Position numbers and translations under genes: made by a program | Source: Blastobasis lacticolella | Lineage: Eukaryota; Arthropoda; Insecta; Lepidoptera; Blastobasidae | Length of the DNA stretch: 64,000 bases | Assembly (NCBI GenBank): GCA_905147135.1 | Contig: LR990061.1 | Location: forward strand, 6,548,026 to 6,612,025 | Reading direction: 5' to 3' | In this document: positions 9,693 to 20,820 of the stretch, piece by piece | How positions within the stretch are numbered: the first letter of the stretch is position 1 | Layout: each line of letters starts with the position of its first letter | The notes under the pieces: model-generated | Seen by the model: only the letters and a program-made list of their open reading frames with translations | What the model was told of the DNA's origin: nothing | Database searches by the model: none

Positions 9693-11144
9693 ATTAACTA
9701 TACTTCACTACTTACTTCTCAGCCATGACTTTCTCAAACAAACCACATACTTACTTACTTAAACCATCCCAAAAAAAAACTTTAATAACCAGCCGTCACA
9801 CAACGCGATTACACAAATCCGCGTAAACCCCCCTTCGACCGCACGACACGACACCGTTATAAATAAAGTAGTTGTAATCGCGGCCCGCGCAGTCGGATCG
9901 CTTTACCGACGCGCGGCGATAATGCGCCGCACGCGCCGCCCATGAGACCCGGAGCGAATTATGTGGGGATTAGACGGGGGGAGACGCGGTATTGGGATGT
10001 TTTTGCCTACTACGGACGTTGGTTAGGTTGTGATTTGGGTGTTGGTCGTAGGATAGATAGGTTGAGTAGGTTGGATAGTTAGAATGTTTCGTAGGTTATA
10101 ATAGAGATTGGGGTTATGTTCGTAATTTAGGGAGCTGAAAAGAAATACTTAAATACTTACTTTTTGAGGAAAAGAAATATCCGTAGATATACCGGTAGAA
10201 TCTAGTCGGTGGATACTAGTGGAATCAGAGGATTCTATGTTAAGAAAATTAACTAGCTTTCATTGCAATATTTGAATCCTTACCACAACCACAGCCTCTC
10301 AGAGATAACCCAAACGTAGGCACAAAGTTCATTCTTACCTTCCTCTAGTCTCTGCCCTCCGAACCCCCGCCACCCCTTATAAAAGTGAGCGTGAATAGAG
10401 CTAATCCTTATCACCACCGAGGGTTAGAGTGAATCAATTAAAGATAAGCAAATACCCTGCATTGTGCTCCGTTGGGATTGAATTAGTTGGTGTGAGAGAG
10501 GAAATTAACTTTTGCCGGATAAAACGATACGTCATACGTGACGCGCCCTCAGTCGCTCTAAAGTAAATTGTTTGAATTGTTTCAGTGTCGCCCTTTGTAA
10601 TGCGCTTATGATTGTAATTTTTCGTAGTTTTATTTTTGTCGAAGCAAGGGGTGAGATTTGATAAGTGTGTGAACTGTGAACGCGGGTGGTTTTCCAAATC
10701 GGGTTACTTACAGGAAGTTTAGAATTTACATTGTGTAATTTAAAATGTATGTCGGGCGCTGACCGGTTCTGTCTGGTATTGTCGGACACGGCCCTGTCGT
10801 GGTCGGCGTGGGGTGGATGTTCTGCGGCCATGGGATGGCCAACGTGTCACTGTGTGTTTCCTTCCTACTTTCCTATCCCCCTTCTTTTTGACGATTGAAA
10901 GAGAAATTTAATGTCCTAATCAATAAAGAAATTTTGAGTTTAAGTGGATTTTCTATTTTAGTCTTCGGAAGTGACAATTTCATAATTACCATTGCTGTAG
11001 TTACCTGTAGAACGTTCAATGCTGGATAATGATATAGTAATAATGACCTCCCCTGAAGTGATGGATTACAGACAATCTGAAGATAGAGTTATGTTAAGCA
11101 TAGACACTAGCTGTTAATCATATTGACAAGTTAGCTAAAAACAT
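9693..11144. other. Unique sequence with a G+C-rich block
   Basis: No gene is recognised. Positions ~9830-9985 form a CpG-rich block (CGGCCCGCGCAG, GACGCGCGGCGATAATGCG) standing out from the AT-rich surroundings. At 10434-10831 two short minus-strand frames overlap a plus one, a pattern of chance openness, not a gene. Confidence 0.4.
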
Positions 11145-11990
11145 AATGCATGGCATCGTTCAAGAGGTATATTAGAGGTATCTTTAGAGGCGGACAACGC
11201 ATTGGTGACTCCCCTGGTGTTGCTGATGTCCATAGGCAGCAGTGGCGTAGCATAGGTCACTAGCACCCGGTGCGGATTCCAAATTTGCCGCCCTCTTATT
11301 ATTGTAATCCATTATAAAAAATTTGGGGCATGGTCAAAAGAGTACTTTTATTGATTAACACTAACCTGAAAAGTGAAATTAACATTTTTTGACATAGAGT
11401 AGAAGGTAGAATATCACTTACAGAATAAAAATTACAGAGAAAACGTAATACAATAATGGAGAAATCGCCTACTTCACGAACGCTCTTTTGCGCACGAGTA
11501 TCATTCTAACCTCAACTCCTCAACTGAAAGATTAAAATTTAACTTTTCTAGTCTTCCTTTTAGCAAAGTTTTTGATTACACTTTCAATATCGATTGCATC
11601 AGTAAGGTCTTGTTCAATCGACAATATAGCTAGATTAGTTAATCTCAGAATATGTATCTACCCACCTATATTACGAATACCATTTTGTAAAGTTTGGTAG
11701 ATATTATATATTTATTTGGCATGTTACTATTTTCGTTCCGATTGTACCTGCGCGCACCGGCGCGCGCAGCTAGGTAACAACAAAAAAAAATGACGAAAAA
11801 GACACTGAAAGAAATTAACTTTTTTCTATATTTTAATTTTTTTTTCTAACTGCCACCTCCGCAGCGCCGCCCCCGGCAAAGTGCCGCCCGGTGCGGACCG
11901 CACCCTCCGCCCCCCCCATGCTACGCCACTGATAGGCAGCGGTGACCACTTTCCATCAGGTGGCCCGCTTGCCTGTTTGTCTGCCGTAAA
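11145..11990 (+). mobile_element. LINE-D tail split by a hAT insertion
   Basis: The left half (11145-11239) reads GCATCGTTCAAGAGGTATA..GATGTCCATAGGCAG; the right half (11940-11990) resumes CGGTGACCACTTTCCATCAG..CTGTTTGTCTGCCGTA. Removing 11240-11931 and one target copy restores a continuous tail. The frame is degraded. Confidence 0.85.
11240..11931. mobile_element. Non-autonomous hAT-type transposon
   Basis: A 692-bp insertion with a perfect 14-bp terminal inverted repeat, CAGTGGCGTAGCAT at 11240-11253 and its complement at 11918-11931. It is flanked by a perfect 8-bp target duplication, ATAGGCAG (11232-11239 and 11932-11939). The 8-bp TSD and CAGTGGCG ends are the hAT signature. The subterminal regions are G+C-rich at the right end (11860-11915); the interior is AT-rich with no transposase frame. 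It would need a transposase supplied in trans. Confidence 0.92.
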
Positions 11991-12029
11991 ATACAACCCT
12001 GTCACTTTCATGTCGACGTAAATTTCATG

Positions 12030-12205
12030 AAGATCTGCACTGAAAAAAAAAACAGTTTGAAAGAATTCGTTTTGGATTTTGTATAAAACAGCTGATATTT
12101 TTCTCGCGATTTTTAAGTTGGTGCCATAGTAATAGTTATTTGTTATCACGAGTACATGCATACGGTACCCCTTGGTATAATGAAATGGAAGTCACCTGTA
12201 TAAAT
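12030..12205 (-). mobile_element. MITE-7 copy, one half
   Basis: In minus sense it reads GTACTCGTGATAACAAATAA, TGGCACCAA, AAAATCGCGAG and CAGCTGTTT, matching the left half of 53010-53255. The other terminal repeat is not evident, so the copy is partial. The boundary toward 12030 is uncertain. Confidence 0.6.
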
Positions 12206-12858
12206 AACATTTAGGTATATCAAACGGCATCTCTACCAACTCAGCATTTAATTAGTAAGATGACAAGGTAGATATCTGATTATCATTTAAAGAAAAAAAA
12301 CTTAATTTTGCTTACAATATAATGTTATCAATTATAGTTTTAATATAATACATGAAGAGATTCGGCTCCTCGACAAGAACCTAGTACCTGTATAGTGTAT
12401 ACCTACAATATTATAACGTAGTATATAGTTTAGTGTAGATGGCAATTTCCTACCCCCAAAACTACCGCCAAACCAAACCTCCGCAATCAATTTCTACCCT
12501 CATCCAGTACCCGCCAACACCAAAGCATGCGATCTTCAATTCAATACTCGTAAAGCATGTTCCATTGCTCGCTCCACAGCAACGCTAGGCCATAAATACA
12601 ATGGCGGTTTCCATACAACAGGCGTCGGAATACAAGCCCGTGGCGGCGGCATCCCTGTCATAAATACAGGCGTATCCAGCCGTAAATACTAGGGCATGAG
12701 AACGTCTGTTATGAAGGTACTCGTAATCGTAAGAGTGTCCGGATTTCATGGGGAATCGATGTAATGGGCCGATGCTACACTGTATCGTGTTTAATATGAA
12801 GGTGGTGGGAGGTTTTGGCGGTACAGCGATTTTAGTGTGAGTCGTGGGATAGGATAGG
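12206..12858. other. Unique sequence with repeated CATAAATAC motifs
   Basis: No gene is seen. Within 12591-12690 the motif CATAAATACA occurs twice and CGTAAATACT once, in a G+C-richer block with GGCGG words. TTTATG and TTTACG are the core of posterior-Hox/Caudal-type homeodomain sites, so this may be regulatory DNA; the function is inference. Confidence 0.35.
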
Positions 12859-13192
12859 AGCGTCGGTGGCCGATTCGTTAGGGAGAGAGGTATCGGGTTC
12901 GAATCCCGCTGCGGCCATGTACCAGTGACTCTTTTCTAAGTTATGTACAGTATTTGAATTCTAATCGATTTTCGGTGAGGAAAAACATCGTAAAGAAACC
13001 AGCACGTTCAGGTGACTGAATGTGAATTCATGATCCAATCTGGTCAGGTTCAGGGTCACGAAGGTCTGATTGCAGCCGCTCTACTGTAGTTGACTGATCT
13101 GCCAAATCTTGGATCATGGTTAAGGCGGACCCCAGGCCCTCGTGCTCGGGAGCACAACTGGCATTAACAACATTAACGCCAATAAGATTATT
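12859..13192 (+). mobile_element. SINE-S copy
   Basis: The head begins GCGTCGGTGGCCGA and has the B-box GGGTTCGAATCCC (12895-12907). The body follows in order to AACATTAACGCCAATAAGAT. Small deletions occur in the middle (the CCCCTGGTAGCAGG block is lost). Confidence 0.87.
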
Positions 13193-13226
13193 TATTGTTT
13201 TATTGGTCATAGGATAGGACTATTCA

Positions 13227-13415
13227 AGAGAGCGTCGGCGGCCTATTGGCTACTAATAGTGTTTTATTCTCAGTGTCGCCATGTAGGGACCTATCAATGG
13301 CTTTTTCCTGAGTTTCAGTACATTAGTAGGACACTAACCGATGCTCTTACGATAAGTGAAATCATTGTGATGAAACCTGCACATTCAAGCAGGGCATTAA
13401 CGCCAAGATGATTAT
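13227..13415 (+). mobile_element. SINE-S copy, large internal deletion
   Basis: It starts GAGCGTCGGCGGCC with a poor tRNA-like head and contains ACCGATGCTCTTACGAT and GATGAAACCTGCACATTCA. It then jumps to GGGCATTAACGCCAAGATGA, losing about 150 bp. It directly follows the copy ending at 13192. Confidence 0.8.
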
Positions 13416-13421
13416 TTATTT

Positions 13422-13460
13422 ATAGGCGGACCCCGGGCCCACGCGCGGGAGATCACAACC
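13422..13460 (+). mobile_element. SINE-S 3' scrap
   Basis: GGCGGACCCCGGGCCCACGC and GGGAGATCACAACCCA match the last third of SINE-S. It is the third SINE-S piece in 600 bp, all in the same orientation. Confidence 0.6.
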
Positions 13461-16429
13461 CAACCAGGGTGTTGGAGCCATGATTATTATTGGCGGTTGG
13501 ACTATGTCAAGCCTAAGGAATCCATCCAGTTTAGATGAAGACCACGGTCTTCAATTTAAATATTATCACTGCCGCCAAATGTATGCAACAAATGATCGGA
13601 TCAAAGTGTGAGGTAGTCAGCATTACGGTGCTATCACTAGCTTGTTGATGCGACGTTATGATTGACGTTATTTACGGAATAATTACTGTTATAAGTAAAA
13701 CAAACTCCTTAATATTTTCGTCGGCATTGGTTATATTTTCATTGGTGGCATTTTAAAATAGGTAGTAATTTCGTTAGTATTTTAGGTATGCAACCTCAGG
13801 ATGATGATAAGGTATTTTACGATGGTCCGTTTAAAAAGTGAATTTGTTTTACGTGTCCTCGTCTGCCTTTGGCCCCTCTCTCTCTCAGGTCGGTCCTTCA
13901 TGTCTGAAGATCAAGGCCATGGTGGGATTCCATGCGGGAATGGATAAATTGTCTCCAACGACCTATGTCTATGGCAATTTTGGCCCTGGCGCATGGGATT
14001 CGAACTTGTGTCAACGCTATGAATGCCGCTGAAAACAGTTTCTCCACGCCTCGGCTGCATTCCTACGATAAATATACACAATTATATCTTACTTACTCAT
14101 ACACTACTCGTGCAGTACAAAATGGAAATAGCTCATTTTCTGTAACAGCGTAATTCGTTCACAAATTAAGAGATCCGGCCTTATGCACGGAATAAGTGTG
14201 TAGTGTCGTAAATATATGAAACAAAGCGCTACACACGTACAAACGGGACTACATCTCTTAATGATATGTAGATTCCCCGCATTAGTTACATGACTCTGTT
14301 CTCAGTCGGAACATCTCACAGCCCTAGGTTTAACTGCTCTATCTCAACTACATAACCAGCCAACAACTATTTTGAACCTTAACGCAATGTGAAACAGTCG
14401 ACTTTTGTGGAGACGGTTTTGATCGTGCGCTATTTCAGGTTTACGAGCCTTCCAACTCATTAAACAAGACATAATTTAAATGTAACAAGACAATGTAATT
14501 GATTAAAAGTCCAATCCGCGAAGCAATAGGGTCGAGTTTCGATGGCCGGACAATTTCACAGATACGGTGTTCCGTCTCTGCGATTGTTAACTCGTGAGTG
14601 CGGCATCGCGTTCCAAATTGGCTCTAATGGGGATAGTTTGAAGGTCCAATTTGCCGGTTCACGCATGGAGATTGAGACATTAGAAATGTTGGAGCGACCA
14701 TTACGAGGTACCTGTAACAAATGTACGCTGGCCGGAGTAAGATGTAACTTTGTAGCGACGTGCATAAATAATGCTTCGGGAAGTATCGGTTATTTTAGTA
14801 CCAATCGGCGGGTGGGCGCGGGCCCCTCGTCCATCATCGGGAACAATTATTAAATTATCTTTTTCGTTGACATTAAGTAATTGTTTCTGTTGGGCAGCGC
14901 GCCGCGCATTCTCAGTTTAAATTGACGGTTTACCCGACCGCATGCCTTGGTTTTTTATTCCCAGTGAATAATGACGCTGCAGTGTCCGGCCGCGGACTAA
15001 AATTCTTATATTTACGTTTCTCATGATTTCAAAAACAATATAGTTTCTATAGTAAAGCGATTTGTCCTGGTAAAGTTGTTAATACTACAACGCGGAGCAG
15101 CAACTTTGGCATGGATACCGACATATATTTTTTGTCATTGAAACCTTTTAAGAATAAAATAAAATTAAGGAAAAGTTTATTCGTTGGAATTACGTATAGG
15201 TTCTACCAGTCATCTTCCAATAAAGGTTAAAATAATAATTAAGTACGTTATCTTCTTCATTTTCTCACGTTAAAATGAAGTCTGAGATGTAATTTTGTTA
15301 ATATAATTAATCTCTCACATATCAAAACCACTATCTACAATTACTTATTCAATAAACATAATAGTTCATACTGTCATTAAAATGATTAATGTCAACTCAA
15401 TAAATCACGCAACATAACCCGGCGCAATATTTGCCAACAATTATTCTTAATTATCGACAAAAACAAAATTACCGTCAACTATTCGATTAGCATCTAAGAT
15501 ATTCGCAATAGATATTGCTATGTAGGTACCGAGTTTAATTGCATTGGGAGCAATTACGAACGCCCGGACAGTACGAAATCTTGTATGTATTTAGTTGTTC
15601 CATTAATCAAGCTATGCGGGGTATTCAGGCCTAGTCTAGAGATAGGCCGCAGAAACCGCCGGTCGCGGAAATAGCCGGTTTTATCTGGCTTTGGTTTTTA
15701 AAATATATATATTCATGTTTGGTATACCGTGTTGGTCCAGCCGCTTCTCAAGTTTTATACTTAGCAACACATTTCTCTTACCTACCTATTACAACATAGC
15801 ACCTATTTTTAGCTATTATTAGACATATGTAAATAATAGAGATAAATATTTAAGAGACCAATAGTGAGAGGATGGGGCAAAATTAGAGATAGGACTTCTT
15901 TAAAACCAAACTGAAATGGAAAATTGAGGATAAAATATCATAACGACGTAAAATACCATAAGCAAAAAAAAATATCATTTACGTTGTATGTGGATTGGAG
16001 TAACTAAAGGATCAGCTGGGATGAAATTATCTGGGATGAAATAAGTAAGGATTTGTTAAAGTTAATATTATTAAGAAAAAAATTAGTAAAATGTATCCAA
16101 TTAAATACTTAAAAGTGTAAAATGGATGAAATGGAAATTTATCTAAGTTACTATTAATTCCTAAAGGATTATTTAATACTGTTTGATGAAGAAACAAAAA
16201 ATTGATTATTGTTATTGTTAATACTACAAAAGTAATACCAAAAATACCAAACTCTCCTTGGTAGAGGAAGACTTAGAAGAAGTCATATATGCAGCAGCAA
16301 GTAAAGGAGAAAGAGCTCTATGCTAGAGTAATAACGAAGAAAAGAGTGAAGGGAAAACTAGGAAATCGTGTAAATAGCCATACGAATGGTCGACGATACC
16401 ATACTAAGTAACAAGCCAGTTAGAACCAC
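13461..16429. other. About 3 kb of mostly unique sequence
   Basis: No repeat family is recognised with confidence. Positions 13838-14032 contain a tRNA-like GGGATTCGAAC block (14005-14015) that could be an unassigned SINE head. Positions 14542-14853 keep an open plus frame of 103 codons and, in part, an open minus frame. The encoded peptide has a CNKC..GVRC cysteine run but no domain I recognise. The rest is AT-rich. Confidence 0.35.
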
Positions 16430-16643
16430 TGGCTGTAAGGGACTTTGGGTCCCTGTGTGTGTTCTACGGAATGGGGAATGTTCTGAATGAATTCCACCAT
16501 CGCACCACCCGCTGCGGCCTGGGTCCTAGTGATGGACAGGACAAGGTTTTAAATTGAGTGCGTATGGGTGGCCGCAGTGGGATTCGAACCCGGTTCCTCT
16601 CGCTTACGAGTCGGATACCGTAATCACTCGGCCACCGATACCC
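16430..16643 (-). mobile_element. SINE-S-like head joined to a different body
   Basis: The complement of 16566-16643 is a very well-kept head (GGTGGCCGAGTGATTACGG, GGGTTCGAATCCCACTGCG). Downstream in the minus sense, the sequence (CCTTGTCCTGTCCATCACT, GACCCAAAGTCCC) is not SINE-S body. This is either a distinct SINE using the same tRNA-like head or an insertion just after the head. Confidence 0.6.
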
Positions 16644-17108
16644 CATGCATAATACCTACATGCATATTATTATAGAATGAAACCTGAAAAAATACACTGC
16701 ACTCATTCCACTCTCCATTTGACACAGGTAACGAGATTAGAGTATATTTTTGCCGTCAATTTATATCTCTGTTTTACTTAATTTTTTTTCTATGAATCTT
16801 TACTGTACTTTACTTTAAAAATCTGTGTAAAGTCTAGTAAAAGCCGTGCAAAGCTAGTAAAAAATAAATTTAAAAATGATTCTTGGTTCCATTCCGTTCC
16901 GAAACCCAGCTCTACGCCCGTAATGAATCAGGAGGATAATTAACCAGCTAATACACTTATCACGACGGAGTGTAGCCGCGTAAAATGGAGCGGATTCGGC
17001 TCAATTCCAAATGATAATTGTATGTTTATTAATTTTAGTTTTATCTAAACCTACAATTATTTTGTTTCATTAGAAGCTTGGCACACAATTTAGGATATTT
17101 TTTTTTCT
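16644..17108. other. Unique sequence, nothing seen
   Basis: AT-rich with no recognised repeat or gene. Confidence 0.4.
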
Positions 17109-17200
17109 TTTTTTATGCTACTCAGTGACAAACGAGCAGACAGCCGACCTGATGGTAGATGGTAACTGTCGCCCATAACATCTACAATTCATACATTTAG
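17109..17200 (-). mobile_element. LINE-D tail, variant 2
   Basis: The variant tail in reverse: ATGCTACTCAGTGACAAACG, GACCTGATGGTAGATGG, CTGTCGCCCATAACATCTAC. One of the best-preserved variant-2 tails here. Confidence 0.75.
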
Positions 17201-17465
17201 AGTAGAGCATTTAGAGCCGACGGATTTGCAACATTCGACGGACATGTAGTAAGTGTAGAAAAAAAATTGTGATGATGGTGTAGTAAATAAGTATGCAGCC
17301 TTAGTAACTAGGTTTATCATTATTTTCATAATAATATCAAAAATATATTATAATGTAAATAATATATATGATGTCATTATAGAATAACATTTATGGCACA
17401 GAAAAACAACACCACAAAATAAAATTATGTACAGAGAAAGAGAAAAAAATAGAAGCAAAATCACA

Positions 17466-17512
17466 ACATAAAGACTAGACTAATGAAAAACATGTTAGTC
17501 TAGTCTTTATGT
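17466..17512. repeat. Perfect 18-bp hairpin, 11-nt loop
   Basis: ACATAAAGACTAGACTAA (17466-17483), an 11-nt loop, then the exact complement (17495-17512), followed by a run of T. The geometry is the same as the hairpin at 35115-35161. No flanking TIR or TSD is seen. Confidence 0.9.
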
Positions 17513-17681
17513 AGTTTTTTTTTAAATTATTGTTGCACAGTGACGTTGCATATCTGTGTGTTGTGGTGTGGTAACGAGTGCAAAAATCCCACTCAGCATA
17601 AAGCTCTGGCGAAACCGAAGCGCTGGTTTTCAGTGAGCCCTGCCGAGTAGGGTACCGACGAAGAAGCTATATTCAATTAAT

Positions 17682-17818
17682 AGTAGTTTATGCAACTGTC
17701 ATATAAAAGGGGGTATTAAAACATTAGTGTCTGTTTATCATACGAGGCGTAGCCGAGTATGATAATAGTTTGACACGAGTGTTTTAATACCTAATTATAT
17801 GCAGTTACATACACTACT
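17682..17818. mobile_element. Palindromic MITE
   Basis: About 137 bp, almost entirely self-complementary. The left reads AGTAGTTTATGCAACTG, then GGTATTAAAACA, and TATCATAC around a GAGGCGTAGCCGA centre. The right arm mirrors each block (GTATGATA, TGTTTTAATACC, CAGTTACATACACTACT). It is non-coding. No sister copy is in the window. Confidence 0.75.
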
Positions 17819-18778
17819 TTATCTACATTCATATTTTTATGTTAAAATATCGTACCTATAATTTTCTCAACTTTGCTGGAAGTAAGCTGCGAGCCAGTTC
17901 TGTTGTACCTACGCGTCGTGGATATCAAGCGGCGGGAAATTCACTTCACTATTTTCACATTTATCTATTTATTTGCAAACAAGAAAAAACATTCACAAAC
18001 ACAAATTACAACAATTAGAAAAAATATTCTGTTTAGCGGGAAAATAATTACACACAAATATAAACCGGAAAATTTGAATTTTGTATTTGAATTTTGAATT
18101 TGTCAAAGACATTTAGGTATTCAGCCTACATTTCGCCGTGTCTCGGCGCCTGACAAAAATTTTAAAAATAAAAGTGTTGCATAATGATTAAAAAGTTATT
18201 TTACGTTACAACTGTAATGAAATTAGTATGGGAAATGCTGTATCGAAAAGTAATTTTTTAAAATTTTATGGTATGGCGTGAAAAAAGTGTACCCTTGAAC
18301 AACTGTTTTCGAATATGAAATTGGAAGATTACGCTATGAGTGTAGATAAAATATATTATAAAGTAGGCGTGCCGCGTCTGTCCTTATCATTTGTCCGTTG
18401 TATCTTATCCTAACTTCTTTTGTAACGGATTACTAAGAGTTTATATATAGGTATGTGATCTAAATACAGGTAACGCACATCCGCTTTGTATTAGCTCACA
18501 GGCATACGAAAGATACAACGCACTCCGAAGCTGAACTAGCCCATGCATTTTATTTACCAACCGTCGACATGCATGTGTACGAGTATGTGTGTGTATGTAT
18601 TCTTTGCATCTGAAGAAGTGTCCCCTGGAGAGTACAACAAGAGTTCTTCAAGAATGGGGTGAAAAGGTTTATACTGGATGGGCGATACGTTGTTCTTTGT
18701 TGGTTGGATACGTGGATATTTTAGCTTTAAGTCAGCCTCTGTACTTTAAGTTCATGAAGTTTAAATATATAAATACCC
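17819..18778. other. Unique AT-rich sequence
   Basis: No gene is recognised. Short open frames at 17873-18097 and 18589-18810 have no known domain. Confidence 0.4.
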
Positions 18779-18880
18779 CTGGTATTGCAAACGTTCATAG
18801 GCTATGGTAACAGCTTACCGTCAGGTGGGCCGTGAACTTGTTCGCCATACCTTGTGATATAAACGGGCCGTAAGCCATAC
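18779..18880 (+). mobile_element. LINE-D tail, diverged, with small tandem duplication
   Basis: GGTATTGCAAACGTTCATAGG, then CTTACCGTCAGGTGGGCCGT and TTCGCCATACCTTGT. The last part (GGGCCGT..GCCATACCTTGT) is repeated at 18865-18886. Confidence 0.55.
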
Positions 18881-19277
18881 CTTGTATTATAAGAAAATAT
18901 ATGCTAAAGCAGGGCGAATGCTATTCCACTCTTAACTTGAATAGGGACCCAGGAAAATTCCAACACAGCAACCACCGATGGCACTCGGATTGCCAGGCAG
19001 CCAATATAATTATCCACTACTTAGTTCCTACCGCCACGAGTCTGCATAGCCGCGATGCTATCTGGCTGCGTGCATTTCTCACTTAATTGATTCATTTTGT
19101 CCACAACGTCCATCCAGCTCGTGTATTTCCTCCCGCTATTGGTTTTCTTTGCTATAACATCCAGTTAATTTCCTATTTAATTAGGTCTCGTATATGTGAA
19201 GACAGGTTGACGTCGCGCTGTTGCTGGTCGCGTTCGATACCCGTAGTTATGACTGGGTTTGCCTATGTGTGTTTTAA

Positions 19278-19629
19278 GGAGCTTTGGTGGCCGAGTGGTT
19301 GATGTAGCCGACTCGTAAGCGAGAGGTAACGGGTTCGAATCCCACTGCGGCCATGCACCAATGACTCTTTTTGAGTTATGTACATTAGTTGATTGCTAAC
19401 TGATGCTCTTAAGGTGAGGAAAAACATCGTGATAAAACCTGCACATTAGGGATTGAATGTGTAACCATGATCCAATCTGGTCAGGTTCCTCTGGTAGCAG
19501 GGTCACGGAGGTCAGATGGCAGCCAATCCACTTATGATCTGATCTGACAAATCCTGGATCATGGTCAAGGCGGATCCGGGCCCTTCTATCGCGAGAGAAC
19601 AACCGGGACATTAACGCCAAAATGATGAC
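19278..19629 (+). mobile_element. SINE-S copy, near full length
   Basis: This is the clearest plus-strand copy. The tRNA-like head has GGTGGCCGAGTGGTTGATG, CGACTCGTAAGCGAGAGGT and B-box GGGTTCGAATCCC (19332-19344). The body carries GCACCAATGACTC, GGTGAGGAAAAACATCG, ATGATCCAATCTGGTCAGG, CAGGGTCACGGAGGTCAG and CCTGGATCATGGTCAAGG. The 3' end is CAACCGGGACATTAACGCC, then AAAATGATGAC. The head suggests an internal Pol III promoter. Confidence 0.93.
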
Positions 19630-20302
19630 TTTATTTTATTTAAACCTATTTGAGTTTTGTTGTGATTTGCCAGCGAAAATGGCTGGCATCTATTGTATCC
19701 ATTCCTCTCAAAATTTACAACTCCCAAATTAATATCTGTCCTTATACAATCTCTCTCTCTCTAAGCTGTTGATATGATTGCAGCGACGACGCGATTATGT
19801 CAAAGAACTCATGACGTGAAACTATTGTGAAAGGGGTAGCTGACACACCATAACAATGATAAGGATGTGTGCCTTATATTTGAAGGGCCACACCATCCAC
19901 AATTTCTCATCAAAAATCAGAATTTATAAGCATATTCATAGCATAACAGCTTCAGATATCCCATAGCCGTGCTTTCAAAAACAATAGTACAGGACTATTA
20001 GTCGTTCCGCGGATACCGCAATACGGTTCGTCATAAATTCGAATGTCACCCGGTAATATAGTGGCTCATTGTGAGCCGGGACGCGGCCGCTGGGAAAAAT
20101 CGCGGGTTTCGTGTCGCCCATATCCCTAAGCGCAGAGTAGCGGAGGTACAGAGACATGCTGAGTTTTTCAAGGTAATAACAATTGTCGCAACAAACTCCA
20201 ACAACTGTAGCAACATCGTAGCGACAAAAGCGGTTATGGGCCCAAAAGTCATTGCGACAAAAACGTAAATAATGTGGCGACAGAGATACAGAGATGTTTT
20301 TA
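19630..20302. other. Unique or unclassified sequence
   Basis: AT-rich to 20040; then an unclassified stretch with repeated GCGACAAAA words (20220-20270) up to the LINE-D tail. A 153-codon minus-strand frame beginning at 20436 is LINE-D remnant at its start and continues through this DNA by chance. Confidence 0.35.
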
Positions 20303-20437
20303 TTCCCTAGGAAGGCACACGGACGGATGGTCGATATAATGGAAAGTGGCCACCGTCGTCCAGGACATCCGCAACCTAAGGGAAATGGCCGCGGCCTGCG
20401 GATGTACCTGTAGACATGCATTTTAAAGTAGCCCATG
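20303..20437 (-). pseudogene. LINE-D C-terminal remnant, variant 3
   Basis: In the minus sense it encodes a decayed LINE C-terminus beginning GYFKMHVYRYI and ending in a CAFLGNKNI-like tail. Compare 41078-41275, which reads MGFFKMNVYRYLKGRNR. The DNA has CCACTTTCCATTATATCGAC in minus sense. It is 5'-truncated. Confidence 0.75.
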
Positions 20438-20820
20438 TGGTTACCTACTTACGGGCTCGGGCTAAAAGTCCAATCGCTATATCAAAAACGTAGTGACAAA
20501 GAGCACACTAAGTTTTTACTGGCTAGGTCTATTTGTAATTCATTGACAAATCACATCAAACTAAAAGTCGAAAAAAGTCCAAAGAATAGTGAAAATTCAC
20601 AGCGGGGATACCTGCTGATGCCGCAATATTGCGCAATATTGTAGAACTCATTTATTACACTAGTAACAGCAACAGTAGCTAATTCTTGACACTTTTAACA
20701 GGGCTCAAAGGTATATTCCTGGTCGAGGTTACATCGATAACACCTACAGAGTTTTCAGAATTCCAAGAACTAGATTACCATCACCGAACTTGTAATTTGT
20801 ATTACCGATAATTCAGTGAG

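Noticed and set aside
17466..17512. Rho-independent terminator or microRNA precursor
   Set aside because: The genome is eukaryotic, so a bacterial terminator is not expected even though T-residues follow the stem. An 18-bp stem with 11-nt loop is shorter than usual insect pre-miRNAs and lacks bulges.
19285..19350. tRNA-Ser or tRNA-Leu gene
   Set aside because: The head has good A and B boxes, but the arms do not fold into a proper cloverleaf and the SINE-S body follows.
19975..20436. 153-codon minus-strand frame
   Set aside because: Its first ~45 codons are a decayed LINE-D C-terminus; the rest is incidental read-through. It is annotated as LINE remnant.
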